Source of the DNA: JANQTF01 sp041741415
GTDB taxonomy: Bacteria > Bacteroidota > Bacteroidia > J057
NCBI GenBank assembly: GCA_041741415.1
Contig: JBGSKC010000006.1
Span: 1 to 64,000, forward strand
DNA: 64,000 nucleotides
Direction: 5' to 3'
Made by a program: the position numbers and the translations under genes
Shown: positions 9,001 through 17,514 of the stretch, one piece after another
Layout: each line of letters starts with the position of its first letter
Numbering within the stretch: position 1 is the stretch's first letter
The notes under the pieces: model-generated
What the model saw: only the letters and a program-made list of their open reading frames with translations
The model's database searches: none
Told to the model about the DNA's origin: nothing

Positions 9001-9585
9001 CCAAACGCCCCACCAATGCTGGTGATCGATGGTGTAGAGGCGGACTTCCCAGGCAAGCCGGACGCTGCCATTGAGGGCTTCGATCCAGCTGAGCGATAAC
9101 CGTACGGGTTCGTGCGAAAGGCCGGGAACGGAGTAGCTCATCTCCAGGCGGGGCCCCTGAGGCCGCTCCAGGAGCGAAATCGCCTGATAATCGCTTAATT
9201 GAAGGTGGCTGGCTGCCAGGGTAAGTGCAGTTTCAGGTGCCAGGGAAGGCTGCGCTGCATTCACCCTGCTGCTGAGGTCCGCCAGAAACCGATGCTGCAT
9301 CTGAACGATTTTTCCTTGCCAGATGGCAGCAGAAAGGATCGCGCCGCGAAGCGGAATCTGATTCTGAGCCTGCTGAAGGTACAGGTGAGTAACGTTGTTG
9401 TGCCGGCTGGTGTAAAAGTCGCTCACTGTGGCAGTTTGCCAGTCGGCCTGACGAAGTCCGTGACTTTCCGTGTTGGCCTGAAGGTGTTGCTGGAGCAGAG
9501 AAAGCGCCTTTTCCTGAGAGGTTTGGCCAAGCAAAGCCATGTTTCCCAGCAATAAAAGGCATCCGGTAAAGAAGAATTGTCGCAT
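6076..9585 (-). CDS. Secreted M36 (fungalysin-type) metalloprotease with T9SS sorting domain
   Basis: A 1169-residue exported protease. In order: signal peptide (MRQFFFTGCLLLLGNMALLGQ), FTP-like propeptide region, M36 catalytic domain with zinc site H578-E-Y-G-H582 and downstream glutamate in EEQAGEGWSDFF, a protease-associated (PA) insert before it (GRIAVVTRGGCNFVQKV), a DUF11-like beta domain (LTQVVIRDTLPEPLLYVDQS), a carbohydrate-binding-like beta-sandwich (SFWHEYRTEGGWDGG), and a type A T9SS sorting domain over about the last 80 residues (VAPNPADEQVTVSW to LRLVVE). It should cross the outer membrane through type IX secretion and be surface-attached or released to digest external protein. 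It ends at a clear terminator and is transcribed away from a TPR histidine kinase. Confidence 0.95.
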   Translation of the reverse strand: MRQFFFTGCLLLLGNMALLGQTSQEKALSLLQQHLQANTESHGLRQADWQTATVSDFYTSRHNNVTHLYLQQAQNQIPLRGAILSAAIWQGKIVQMQHRFLADLSSRVNAAQPSLAPETALTLAASHLQLSDYQAISLLERPQGPRLEMSYSVPGLSHEPVRLSLSWIEALNGSVRLAWEVRLYTIDHQHWWGVWVDAQDGTVLGQEDWVIHCSFDHKGGHTGAHTMGLASATQADEPLQLFAPFRPMATPEYRVFPFPVESPNHGLRSLITDPSNADASPFGWHDVDGNPGEDFTITRGNNVWAQDDRNGDNGTGVSPDGGTNLSFDFPLPGGVAPLLYLQASTTNLFYWNNLMHDVWYQYGFDEVSGNFQANNYGKGGAGGDFVFADAQDGSGLNNANFATPPDGNSGRMQMFLWTSGGSSPDILTVNAPASLAGAYGATGAQFGPGIPTTPLTADLWLALDTQNSNEGCSTIQQPDSVAGRIAVVTRGGCNFVQKVKFCQDAGAVGVIVVQNTGGAPFNMGGADPSITIPSIMVAQSIGNSVKTALATTRVNATIFDPGNPNDRDGSFDNGVVAHEYGHGISTRLTGGPAVSCLFNEEQAGEGWSDFFSLVMTSEPGDLSSDARGIGTFANGEDPSGNGIRDYPYSTDMSLSPYTYDDIKVFSIPHGVGSVMCAMLWDLYWKMTDTYGYDPDIYNGTGGNNMAMQLVIDGMKLQPCAPGFTDVRDAILQADQINFGGTNQCLIWEVFARRGLGFSASQGDPDDRGDGVEGYDLPPSCQEILYLEKTTLSESVEQGGSLLYRFTLNNQKDSLLTQVVIRDTLPEPLLYVDQSATCPVTVVGSVVTMTIDSIGAGQTVVCEFQAQVPANTPASSFTFNDNLEGSVTNYLVAAQTGSDGWSLDTLNPRSGQNAWFVPNVEESNDQTLTLPLAPILSPSILSFWHEYRTEGGWDGGIVEILPTQTGGQWIDAGPFMVSNGYNTTLGANNPVGSVDAFSGTSQGYIQTKIDLSGFLGQPLFIRFRFLSDDNTAVAGWWIDDLRIGTEVSFSNTACADAATGDRFCSEQRFPTLILEGDTSTTLQLEGLANPFRVKVAPNPADEQVTVSWTLAGPSALTLSLRNLLGQEVMRRTVPAGVQEETLLLHSVSPGMYLLELSNDKARSYLRLVVE

Positions 9586-9626
9586 AGGATGGTTCAGGTA
9601 CGATGGAAGGGAGAATAGAAAATCAA

Positions 9627-9645
9627 TGTAAACAGATAGTTTACA
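9627..9645. promoter_or_regulatory. Perfect palindrome in a divergent intergenic region
   Basis: TGTAAAC, 5-base spacer, GTTTACA lies between the divergent M36 protease (start 9585) and TPR histidine kinase (start 9751). A wider pair, CAATGTA (9624-9630) and TACATTG (9665-9671), surrounds it. Symmetry, spacing and position suit a dimeric repressor or activator site serving both genes. No regulator can be named. Confidence 0.45.
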
Positions 9646-9750
9646 AACAATTCACCCAAAACCCTACATTGAACCCCATGGTTGTGGGCTTTCAGGAAAA
9701 AATGACAGATCTTCAAGGCCCGGTTACCCCGTTTCGTATAGCCAGCCAGT

Positions 9751-11754
9751 ATGCCCTTTTTTCAGCTTTTGGCATTCCTGCTCTTCGCCTTCATTACCAG
9801 TTTGCCAGGAATCACCAGGTCACAAACATCTGGAAACACAAGTCGTGTTGATAGCTTGTTAACAGCACTGGATGGAGCTCAGCCAGGCTCGATGGGTCAA
9901 ACATATCTCCTTCTTGAGCTCTCCAAAGCGTATTTTAGCAACGATTTTTTTGCATCAGAGCGCTATGCACTCCAGGCCATAGAGCAGGCCACGATCCTTG
10001 GGCATGATTCTGCAATCAGTGTCGCAGCGCGAAACATTGGCGTGGGCTATGCGCTGCGTGGTCAATTGGAGGATGCAAGGTCCTGGTCGGAAAGATCACT
10101 TTATCACAGCCGCAAAATTGGTAATTCAGAGTTGGAAACTAAGGCGGTCATTAACCTGATCGGCATTTCCTTTAGCCAGGGCAATCTTTTGCTTACCGAA
10201 AGGATGTCCAGGGAATTGGTGCGCCGGTCGATCCAGATCAGGGACTCCTTTCATTTGCCAGTGGCGCATGAGTCTCTGGGCTTGACCTTTCACGCTCAGA
10301 ATCGCCTGGACAGCGCAGAACTTCATCTCAGGACTTCGGCAAATTTGTATTCTTTGCAAAAAGGTCGTGAAGCTGAGCTCGCCAATTGCCTCAATACCCT
10401 GGCAGGTGTCCTGGCCGGCAATGGCAAGCACGAGGCAGCCTTGACGGTGGTCCAGCAAAGTGTGGGCTTGTTTCAGAAAAGTAGCATTGAAGGGGCGAAT
10501 GGCTCTTACCTTTCAGCCAAGCTTCAGGAGGCTAAAATCCTGCTGACCATGAAAAGATTTGATCAGGCCAGAAAGATCCTGCTTTCGGTAAATAAGGTTG
10601 CGGAAGACCATGGCCTTTTGCCAAAACTCAGTATCGGCTATTTATTGCTTTCCCGCCTGGATTCGATGCAGGGCGACTATCAATCTGCCCTGATTTCTAT
10701 TTATCAGCACAATCGGATCCAGGATAGCCTTGACAAACACGAAAGCGAAGAACGGTATGAAACCCTGCTGGCAGAATCCGAGCAAACCCGCCAGAATGCC
10801 GATAACGTGAAGCTAAAGGCCGCCGAAGAACTGGCCAATGCTAAAATCGAAAACCAGCGCCTGCTGCTGTTTCTGGTGTTGATTGCCCTGGCCATTCTTG
10901 CGCTGCTCACTTCTGAGTTGATTCGCCGGAATCGACAGATTCAGTTTAACAATGAGCGGCTGGCCCACAATCAGACCATCATCAACCTGAAAAACCAAGC
11001 CTTAGAAAAAAACAAAGGGGTGCTTATCGCCCAGAAACAGGAGCTGGAAAAGCTCAACCGAACCAAAGACCGGTGGTTTGGCATCATTTCTCACGATTTT
11101 CGCCATCCGCTCACCTTGCTCCAGGGTGCGCTTCAATTGGTGGGCGACGACGAAATTTCCCCTACAGAGCGGGCCATGCTGGTGAAAGAGCTCCAGGTTC
11201 GCTTCAATCGCGCAGCCAACTTGCTGGACAATCTTCTGTTTTGGGCTCAAAGCCAGCTCAGCGGCTGGAAATTTCACCTCGGCAAGGTAAAGGCTGTGAG
11301 CCTGCTAGATCCAGTTCTGGAGGAGGTGGATCCCTGGGTTCAGGATAAGCAACTTAAGATAGAAGTAGCATGCCCTGAGAATTTGGAGATTGTTACCGAC
11401 CCGAATGCCCTACATCTCATCACCCGAAATTTGCTCCATAATGCCATTAAATACTCTCACAAGGGCCAAACTGTGTTTGTGGCGATAGATACCACCGAAG
11501 CCCACTGGACTCTCACGGTTCGGGATCAAGGCGTGGGCATGACAGTTGACCAGGTCGCTGCGCTGTTTCAGTCGGAGGTGAAATCCATTCCTGGAACCAT
11601 GAATGAAAAAGGGTCTGGCCTCGGGCTGTTGCTGGCCAGGGATGTAGCAACTGCCTTGAATGGAAAACTGGAGGTGTCAAGCGTTTACCAGCAGGGGACC
11701 ACCTTCATCCTCAGGCTTCCCAAAGAAAAGGCGATGGATGTTGGCACCTTATGA
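9751..11754 (+). CDS. TPR-containing sensor histidine kinase
   Basis: A 667-residue membrane kinase. A signal sequence (MPFFQLLAFLLFAFITSLPGITRSQ) precedes an exported helical TPR region (about 40-340), then a transmembrane helix (about 371-391), a coiled coil, the phosphoacceptor box FGIISHDFRHPLT with H448, and an HATPase_c domain with N-box NLLHNAIKYS, G1 DQGVGM and G2 EKGSGLGL. It lacks a receiver domain and no response-regulator gene is adjacent, so it is an orphan kinase. Bacteroidota commonly carry kinases with periplasmic TPRs. Its last 6 bases overlap the converging S9 peptidase gene. Confidence 0.93.
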   Translation: MPFFQLLAFLLFAFITSLPGITRSQTSGNTSRVDSLLTALDGAQPGSMGQTYLLLELSKAYFSNDFFASERYALQAIEQATILGHDSAISVAARNIGVGYALRGQLEDARSWSERSLYHSRKIGNSELETKAVINLIGISFSQGNLLLTERMSRELVRRSIQIRDSFHLPVAHESLGLTFHAQNRLDSAELHLRTSANLYSLQKGREAELANCLNTLAGVLAGNGKHEAALTVVQQSVGLFQKSSIEGANGSYLSAKLQEAKILLTMKRFDQARKILLSVNKVAEDHGLLPKLSIGYLLLSRLDSMQGDYQSALISIYQHNRIQDSLDKHESEERYETLLAESEQTRQNADNVKLKAAEELANAKIENQRLLLFLVLIALAILALLTSELIRRNRQIQFNNERLAHNQTIINLKNQALEKNKGVLIAQKQELEKLNRTKDRWFGIISHDFRHPLTLLQGALQLVGDDEISPTERAMLVKELQVRFNRAANLLDNLLFWAQSQLSGWKFHLGKVKAVSLLDPVLEEVDPWVQDKQLKIEVACPENLEIVTDPNALHLITRNLLHNAIKYSHKGQTVFVAIDTTEAHWTLTVRDQGVGMTVDQVAALFQSEVKSIPGTMNEKGSGLGLLLARDVATALNGKLEVSSVYQQGTTFILRLPKEKAMDVGTL

Positions 11755-14178
11755 GGATCGGCTGATGGTGGCTTCCCGCTCCTTTGATTCAGTTAGGTGG
11801 CCGGTTCCCAGGTGTTTCTCCAGAAAAGTGGTCATTTCCCAAAGCATGTGGAGAATCGATTCCCGGGCTGCGTAGCCATGGCTTTCGTGTGGCAGCATCA
11901 CAAGCCTTGCCTTTGCTCCATGACCTTTGAGGGCGTGGTAGAAGCGTTCGCTTTGCATGGGGTAAGTGCCTGCGTTGTTATCTGCCGCCCCATGGATCAG
12001 CAGAATTGGCGCTTTGATTTTGTCGGCATGGGCAAAGGGCGACATTACGCGGTATACTTCGGGGGCTTCCCAATAGGTCCTTTCCTCCGACTGAAACCCG
12101 AAGGGGGTGAGGGTGCGGTTGTAGGCGCCGCTTCTGGCAATGCCGCAGGCAAATAACTCGGTATGTGCCAGCAAATTGGCAGTCATGAAGGCACCATAGG
12201 AGTGCCCTCCTACCGCAACCCGGGCAGGATCGGCAATGCCGCGCCCAACCAGAAAGTCAATGGCCGCCCGGGCATTACCCACCAATTGAGGCACAAACCG
12301 GTCATTAGGCTCTGATTCTCCCTCTCCTACAATCGGCATTCCCGGGTCGTCGAGAATGGCATAACCCTTTAGAAGCCAGAAAAGGGGAGAATACCAGCCG
12401 ATTCGCAAAAATTGGTGAGGGGAGCCCTGAACCTGGCCCGCGGCATCCGCACTTTTGAACTCCTCCGGGTAGGCCCACATCAGCAGTGGGATCGGGCCGT
12501 GAACCTCAGGATCGTAGCCCGGCGGCAAGTAGAGATTGCCATTCAGGCCTACGCCATCTTCGCGCTGGTAGCGAATCACTTGCTTTTCGACTCCCCTCAA
12601 CTGTGGATAAGGATGGGGAAAGGCGGTGATATTTTGCAAATGGCCCGTTTCCAGGTGGCGAAAAAAATAATTCGGCGGGCTGTCGTTGGACTCCCTCCGG
12701 GTAAGGAGCAAGGGGCCTTCTGGATCAATGATTTGAATGGGATATTCATACACCGGCCCTTCACAGCGCCAAAGGCGCTCAGTCTGGCCGTCGGCCAGCT
12801 GATAACGGTCGACAAATGGGCGGTTTCCGTCTTCAGAGGCACCTGCCCCGCTCAGAAACAAGTATTCCCTGCTGGCGTCGGTGAGCAAAACCTGTCGCCC
12901 GTAGGCGTTGTACTGGGTTTCAAAGCTTCCGGGGTCGTTGTAGCGATCTTCCCAGGAGCGATCAAAGAGGATTACTTTGGTGTCGTTAGGCTGGTTTGCC
13001 CCCGGCTGAAAGCGGGAAGTGACCACCCGGCGGTTGTTCCACCAGTATTCCTGAATCAGGGCCAGATGGTCGTCACCCCAGGTCACATCTGCAGCGCGCA
13101 GGGCAAAATCAAGGTCAAAAACGGGATCTCCCTGAAAAGGAGCCGCTAAATGAAACATTTTGTCTCGCACTGGCACTTCTCTGGCCGGGTCCCCGCCATC
13201 CTGGGCTTCCACCCAATACAACATAGCTGCCTGATCAGAACGCCATTCCACATTTCTCGGTCCTTCGCGGGTGGCCATGAATCCCTTGGGAATTGTTTCG
13301 CCGTTTTGCACGGAAGCAATGCTGCGGATAAACTGCCCCTGCGCGGTCCAGACCTCGATTTCTCGCGGAAAACGGTTGTATGTCACCAAATAACTGAATG
13401 GTTTTTTCAACCGGTCCACCAGAAGATAACTTCCATCGGGGGAATGCGACACGCTGAGATAGAGGTCGGGTTTTCCAACAGGAACCACACTGCCATCAAG
13501 CCCTACCCGCAACCACTGAACGGTGGTGTGGTATTCGAAAACAGCCTCGTCATAAGGATCTTGCAAAAGGTCCTGGAAGGTTCTCACCGGAGCAATTTCG
13601 CCATTATTTTCTGACACCACGGGCCCTGAAGGAACGAGCGGTCGCTCTGGCGGGGAGCCGTGGCCCTGGGGCACGGTTCTGACCAGAAGACCCTGGCTGT
13701 TTGGCTGCCAAACGAAAGGCTTGCTGCCCGTGGCTGCATTAAGGGCCCCTTCCCACAGGCGTCGGGCTGTTTTGGTTGCGACTTCAATGACCCAAGCCTC
13801 CAGGTGGTCGGCGGCATACTGTGCAAAGGCAATGTGCCTGCCATCGGGCGACCAGCTCAGAAAGGTTAACTTTAGCGGCTGGGGCAGGCCAGAGACCTCA
13901 AACGACTCCCCCGACTGAAGATGCTGCAAGGAAATGGCGTGTGTATGGGTGCTTCGGCTGGGGGCATGGTTTCTGGGGTTGATGCGCAAGCCCGCCAGTC
14001 GCAGCTCCGGTTGCGCCAGGTCTTCGATGGAAACGAGGGCATCCATGTGGGCCGTCAGCATCCAGGTAAAGGATCGGTTGAGGCTCACAGAGGGAGTGCT
14101 GGAAGCTTCCAGCAGAGAAACCATGTCGGGAGCAGGTGCCTGATAGCGGAGTCTGTCCTGGTCGAGCGATTCTGTCAT
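11749..14178 (-). CDS. S9-family serine peptidase, glutamyl-endopeptidase (S9D) type
   Basis: An 809-residue prolyl-oligopeptidase-clan enzyme with an N-terminal beta-propeller and a C-terminal alpha/beta-hydrolase domain. The catalytic triad is S660 in GGHSYGAF, D733 in IHGAADNN and H767 in PHESHGY. The N-terminal segment around EDLAQPELRLAGLRINP and the overall layout match the S9D group that includes the plant chloroplast glutamyl peptidase. The ATG at 14178 (MTESLDQDRLRYQ) is preferred over the frame's upstream extension. No signal peptide is visible with either start, which is unusual because many bacterial relatives are exported. It would then act on cytoplasmic peptides. The WG-repeat gene lies 82 bp upstream on the same strand. 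Confidence 0.9.
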   Translation of the reverse strand: MTESLDQDRLRYQAPAPDMVSLLEASSTPSVSLNRSFTWMLTAHMDALVSIEDLAQPELRLAGLRINPRNHAPSRSTHTHAISLQHLQSGESFEVSGLPQPLKLTFLSWSPDGRHIAFAQYAADHLEAWVIEVATKTARRLWEGALNAATGSKPFVWQPNSQGLLVRTVPQGHGSPPERPLVPSGPVVSENNGEIAPVRTFQDLLQDPYDEAVFEYHTTVQWLRVGLDGSVVPVGKPDLYLSVSHSPDGSYLLVDRLKKPFSYLVTYNRFPREIEVWTAQGQFIRSIASVQNGETIPKGFMATREGPRNVEWRSDQAAMLYWVEAQDGGDPAREVPVRDKMFHLAAPFQGDPVFDLDFALRAADVTWGDDHLALIQEYWWNNRRVVTSRFQPGANQPNDTKVILFDRSWEDRYNDPGSFETQYNAYGRQVLLTDASREYLFLSGAGASEDGNRPFVDRYQLADGQTERLWRCEGPVYEYPIQIIDPEGPLLLTRRESNDSPPNYFFRHLETGHLQNITAFPHPYPQLRGVEKQVIRYQREDGVGLNGNLYLPPGYDPEVHGPIPLLMWAYPEEFKSADAAGQVQGSPHQFLRIGWYSPLFWLLKGYAILDDPGMPIVGEGESEPNDRFVPQLVGNARAAIDFLVGRGIADPARVAVGGHSYGAFMTANLLAHTELFACGIARSGAYNRTLTPFGFQSEERTYWEAPEVYRVMSPFAHADKIKAPILLIHGAADNNAGTYPMQSERFYHALKGHGAKARLVMLPHESHGYAARESILHMLWEMTTFLEKHLGTGHLTESKEREATISRSS

Positions 14179-14260
14179 AAGGCGCAAGATAGAATTTTGG
14201 CCGGAATGCGCTGCCTTCAAAAAAAGGGACAGCGAACCATTTCGGCTCGAATGTTTTGGA

Positions 14261-14878
14261 TCATTCGCAGCCTTCAATGCAGCGCCCGGACCGGTCGACA
14301 TAAAAGCTCGCGTCGCCCAGCTTTACCAGCGCTTTTCCCTGGAAAAAGGGATGGGCTTCCTCATAGATTAAGGGGATAACTAATTCGCCTTTCGTTGAAT
14401 AAAACCCATATAAATTATCTTTTCTGACCAGCAGCAAGTTCTCCGAGGAAACCTGGGCATGTTCAAACTGAGGTGGAAGGATCCAGTTGCCCTCGTGGTC
14501 GAGAAAGCCGTATCGTCCTTCTGTGCGAACCATGGCAGCAGAATCCTGGAACGACCAAACCCGCTCATATTGAAGTGGAATCCTGATATTTCCGGTTGAA
14601 TCGAGAAATCCTTCTTTGCCCTGGCTGGCAACCCTGGCCATTCCTTCCTGAAAATCATGAGCCTGGTCAAACCTGGCTGCCACCCAGGGGCGAGAAGCTC
14701 CCGATGCAGGGTCAACAAGCAGGAACCCAAAGCGGCCATCCACGCGGAAGCGAATCCTTCCTTCTATAACAGGCCATTCCTCTCTGTCGTGAACGGGCAT
14801 CGGGCGCTCACTGCTGTCGCGTTGTGCAAAAAGCGAGGCGGCGGAAAGAAGAACGAGTAAGCAAGCAAATACTCTCAT
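14261..14878 (-). CDS. Exported WG-repeat protein
   Basis: A 205-residue protein with a signal peptide (MRVFACLLVLLSAASLFAQ) followed by WG-type repeats, recognisable by GRFGFLLVD, GKEGFLDSTGNIRIPLQYERV, GRYGFLDHEGNWILPPQFEHA and NLYGFYSTKGELVIPLIYEEA. Each repeat has the GxxGFxDxxGxxxIPxxYxxA pattern. WG repeats are common in Bacteroidota envelope proteins, where they likely serve in binding; no enzymatic activity is expected. It precedes the S9 peptidase gene and may be cotranscribed with it. Confidence 0.85.
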   Translation of the reverse strand: MRVFACLLVLLSAASLFAQRDSSERPMPVHDREEWPVIEGRIRFRVDGRFGFLLVDPASGASRPWVAARFDQAHDFQEGMARVASQGKEGFLDSTGNIRIPLQYERVWSFQDSAAMVRTEGRYGFLDHEGNWILPPQFEHAQVSSENLLLVRKDNLYGFYSTKGELVIPLIYEEAHPFFQGKALVKLGDASFYVDRSGRCIEGCE

Positions 14879-15012
14879 GGATGGAACTATTTACAGAAAG
14901 ATACGACTTCCGGCGGGCAATCTTGTGTTTTGACAAAGACCTTGAAGGTGGATTTGCGAAGCTCAATCTCACCGGCGACCTTTGGTCATCCTTCTTCGCC
15001 AATAATTCTGCC

Positions 15013-16266
15013 ATGTTTGCTCCCGCTTTTTTCCGAATCGGCCTGCCCGGTCTGTGTTTTTTATGGGTTTCCAGCCTTTTCAGCCAGGTGCCCATCAAAG
15101 TGATGCACTACAATTTGCTCATGTTTGGCGACTGCAACGGCGTCACGACCACGCAAAAATACCAATGGCTCGGAACGATTCTGGAGCATGTTCAGCCAGA
15201 TTTGTTCACCATCAACGAGCTGATCCCGCAAACTGCCTACCTCAACGGAATCAAAGCCCTGTCTTTTGATTACACAACGAGCATGGCCTATTTTCCCCTG
15301 ACCAATCAGGCGAATTCCAACATCGTGAACGGCTTATTTTACAACCAGACCCGGTTTCAGCCCGCTTCACCACAGTCTGTTGTGATCGCGCATTCCCTGC
15401 GTGACATCAACGCCTACCGCCTCATGTACATCCCTTCCATTCAGGGTGGCAGCACCGACACACTTTTTCTCACCTGCGTGGTGGCCCACTTCAAGGCGGG
15501 CGAGGGTAATTCGGAGGAAGCGTCCAGACTTGGGGCCGCCAACGCCATCATGAACTACCTGGAGCGACTACCCGAGGAGGAGATGGTGCTGGTTATGGGC
15601 GATTTTAATTTGTATTCCCACCAGGAGCCTGCTTTTCAGGCAATGGTGAATCACAGCGACCCTGCCATCAGGCTGGTGGATGTTTCTGGCAAAAGCACTG
15701 GATGGAACGGGCCCGCCCATGCCAGAATTCATACCCAGTCGCCGCGAGTGTCGCCAGGTGATTGCGGTTCTGGCGGCGGCATGGACGATCGGTTTGATTT
15801 TGTTTTAGCCAATCAGCGCCTCATCGCTCCTGATAGCCGCATCCGGATCGATTCGGCCAGCTACCAGGCTCTGGGAAATAATGGGACAGCATTTGATGGC
15901 GAACTAAGCTGCACGGGTAACACAACAGTTCCCTTTTCTGTCTGCCTGGCCCTCAAGCAAATGTCTGATCACCTGCCGGTTGTGGTAGAGCTCAATGCAG
16001 ATGCCACGCTAGGGGTAGAGCGCAGGCAACTGCTGGCGATGCAGGTGGAGGTGCTGGGCAATCGCTGGCTGGTGAGGACCGAAGAAGCCAGCGGTTGGCG
16101 GCTGAGCTGGGGAAGTTTATCCGGGCAATGGCTGGGGCAAACGGAAGTGAAGCCTGGTCAGGATTTTCATGCCCTGGCTGCGGAATCGCTGCCTGCAGGT
16201 TGGTATTGGATCGGGATAGAAAACCATCATGGAGAAAGGGGCTGGGTAAAAGTGTGGAAGGAGTGA
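15013..16266 (+). CDS. Secreted endonuclease/exonuclease/phosphatase-family protein
   Basis: A 417-residue exported protein. The signal peptide is MFAPAFFRIGLPGLCFLWVSSLFSQ, which sets the ATG at 15013 although the frame is open to 14824. The EEP fold is shown by VMHYNLLMFGD, the metal-binding glutamate in INELIPQTA, GDFNLYSHQEP and the terminal SDHLPVVVEL. Substrates in this superfamily range from DNA to phospholipids and cannot be fixed here. The final ~85 residues (from ERRQLLAMQVEVLGNRW) resemble a weak T9SS-like C-terminal domain, so secretion across the outer membrane is possible. It is divergent from the WG-repeat gene. Confidence 0.85.
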   Translation: MFAPAFFRIGLPGLCFLWVSSLFSQVPIKVMHYNLLMFGDCNGVTTTQKYQWLGTILEHVQPDLFTINELIPQTAYLNGIKALSFDYTTSMAYFPLTNQANSNIVNGLFYNQTRFQPASPQSVVIAHSLRDINAYRLMYIPSIQGGSTDTLFLTCVVAHFKAGEGNSEEASRLGAANAIMNYLERLPEEEMVLVMGDFNLYSHQEPAFQAMVNHSDPAIRLVDVSGKSTGWNGPAHARIHTQSPRVSPGDCGSGGGMDDRFDFVLANQRLIAPDSRIRIDSASYQALGNNGTAFDGELSCTGNTTVPFSVCLALKQMSDHLPVVVELNADATLGVERRQLLAMQVEVLGNRWLVRTEEASGWRLSWGSLSGQWLGQTEVKPGQDFHALAAESLPAGWYWIGIENHHGERGWVKVWKE

Positions 16267-16450
16267 GACAAGCATTTTTGGGAACTGCCTCGCACTGGGA
16301 GCCGAGACTGGAATCGGAGATAGTTTCAGCTCAAAACTCCCGATTACGCTTTAGCAAACTTAGCGCTTAAAACTATACAGGCTCAAATTTGATTGCAATA
16401 AAAATTAGTTTTTTATCCTAATAATTTGGAGTTAGAAAATTTGTTCGCTA

Positions 16451-16487
16451 ATATTGTTATCACAATATCGCCGGGGTGATGCCCGGC
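16451..16487. promoter_or_regulatory. Two adjacent hairpins at the transglycosylase start
   Basis: ATATTGT (16451-16457) and ACAATAT (16462-16468) form a perfect 7-bp inverted repeat with a 4-base spacer. Immediately after, GCCGGG (16470-16475) and CCCGGC (16482-16487) form a stem whose 6-base loop contains the first ATG (16479). Either an operator plus a translational hairpin, or evidence that translation really begins at ATG 16503 or 16509. Confidence 0.45.
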
Positions 16488-17303
16488 ACCATTAACATCG
16501 GAATGAATATGACACAGCAGCACTTTCCTGGCTACGGCCCGCCAAGGGGCGTGAGCCATCATCACCCTCAACCTTCCAACAAAGCTCTTGGTCGCCCCAT
16601 CAGTGTGTTTTCTAAAAAGATTGAAAACTGTCTCCTGATTGTGTTTATCGCGCTGGGCGTGAATCAATGGGACTACATTTCATCGCATGTTCGGTCCTTT
16701 CCTTTCGCTTCTTTGATCGGGAATAGCTCCGTTTTCGCCAGCCCGCCGCCTTCATCGGGCTTTCCCGGCGATGAGGCGCTTTATTTGCTCGACAAGGCCA
16801 GTTTGTTCGTCTCGCGCCCCGAGGATTTTGAGCTAAAGGTGCGGGACATTTCCAGCATGTTGGGCATCGCGCCAGAATGGCTCATGGCAGTTATGTACTC
16901 CGAAAGCCGCTTTGATGCTTCTGCTGTGAACCTCAAAGGAAGCGGTGCCACTGGTCTGATCCAGTTCATGGCGGCCACCGCCGAAGAGTTTGGCATCAGC
17001 ATTCACCGCCTCGAAAAGATGGACCACCTCCAGCAACTGGAGTATGTTTATCTCTATCTCGACAAGGTTCGCCAGCGGTATGGCGATTATCGCGACCTCA
17101 CCGACCTCTACCTGGGCATTCTGTATCCCAAAGCCCGTGGGCAGGATTACTGTTACACGCTTTACGCCAAGCCCTCCAAGCAGTACCAGCAAAACGCCGG
17201 TCTCGATGAAAATCATGATGGCCGCGTCACTGTCAGCGACATTGAGCACCGGATGAAACGACTCTATCCAACGGCTTTCGTGGCCACTGTTCCCACCATT
17301 TGA
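16479..17303 (+). CDS. Lytic transglycosylase (SLT fold) with EF-hand-like motif
   Basis: A 274-residue protein in which one hydrophobic segment (about residues 50-65) precedes an SLT-type lysozyme-like domain. The catalytic glutamate is E142 in YSESRFDASAVN, followed by GATGLIQFM. Transglycosylases cleave the MurNAc-GlcNAc bond of peptidoglycan with anhydro-ring formation. Near the C-terminus, D243 to D254 (DENHDGRVTVSD) has the spacing of an EF-hand/dockerin calcium loop. The first ATG sits in a hairpin loop; ATGs at 16503 and 16509 are alternative starts. The N-terminal 45 residues before the membrane segment are polar and His/Pro rich, and may not all be translated. Confidence 0.82.
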   Translation: MPGTINIGMNMTQQHFPGYGPPRGVSHHHPQPSNKALGRPISVFSKKIENCLLIVFIALGVNQWDYISSHVRSFPFASLIGNSSVFASPPPSSGFPGDEALYLLDKASLFVSRPEDFELKVRDISSMLGIAPEWLMAVMYSESRFDASAVNLKGSGATGLIQFMAATAEEFGISIHRLEKMDHLQQLEYVYLYLDKVRQRYGDYRDLTDLYLGILYPKARGQDYCYTLYAKPSKQYQQNAGLDENHDGRVTVSDIEHRMKRLYPTAFVATVPTI

Positions 17304-17400
17304 CCTCCCTGCAGCCTCAGCAACCAGTTTCGTTGTCACAGCTTTCATCTGCTTTTTCCGGCAAACAATTACCCTTTTTGCGTGCATTCCTTTTCTGACG

Positions 17401-17429
17401 AGCCGCCCTCTCTTCGGGGCGGCTTTTTG
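17401..17429 (+). terminator. Intrinsic terminator after the transglycosylase gene
   Basis: AGCCGCCC (17401-17408) and GGGCGGCT (17417-17424) form an 8-bp stem with an 8-base loop, followed by TTTTT. It lies about 100 bp after the stop at 17303 and splits the 294-bp gap before the next gene. Confidence 0.88.
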
Positions 17430-17514
17430 TACCACTTAAGTTCAAGCTGTCTCGTGATTTCTTTTCCTTTGTCAAAAGGGGATTTCCAGGAACTCCTTTG
17501 TTTTCGATGAATCT

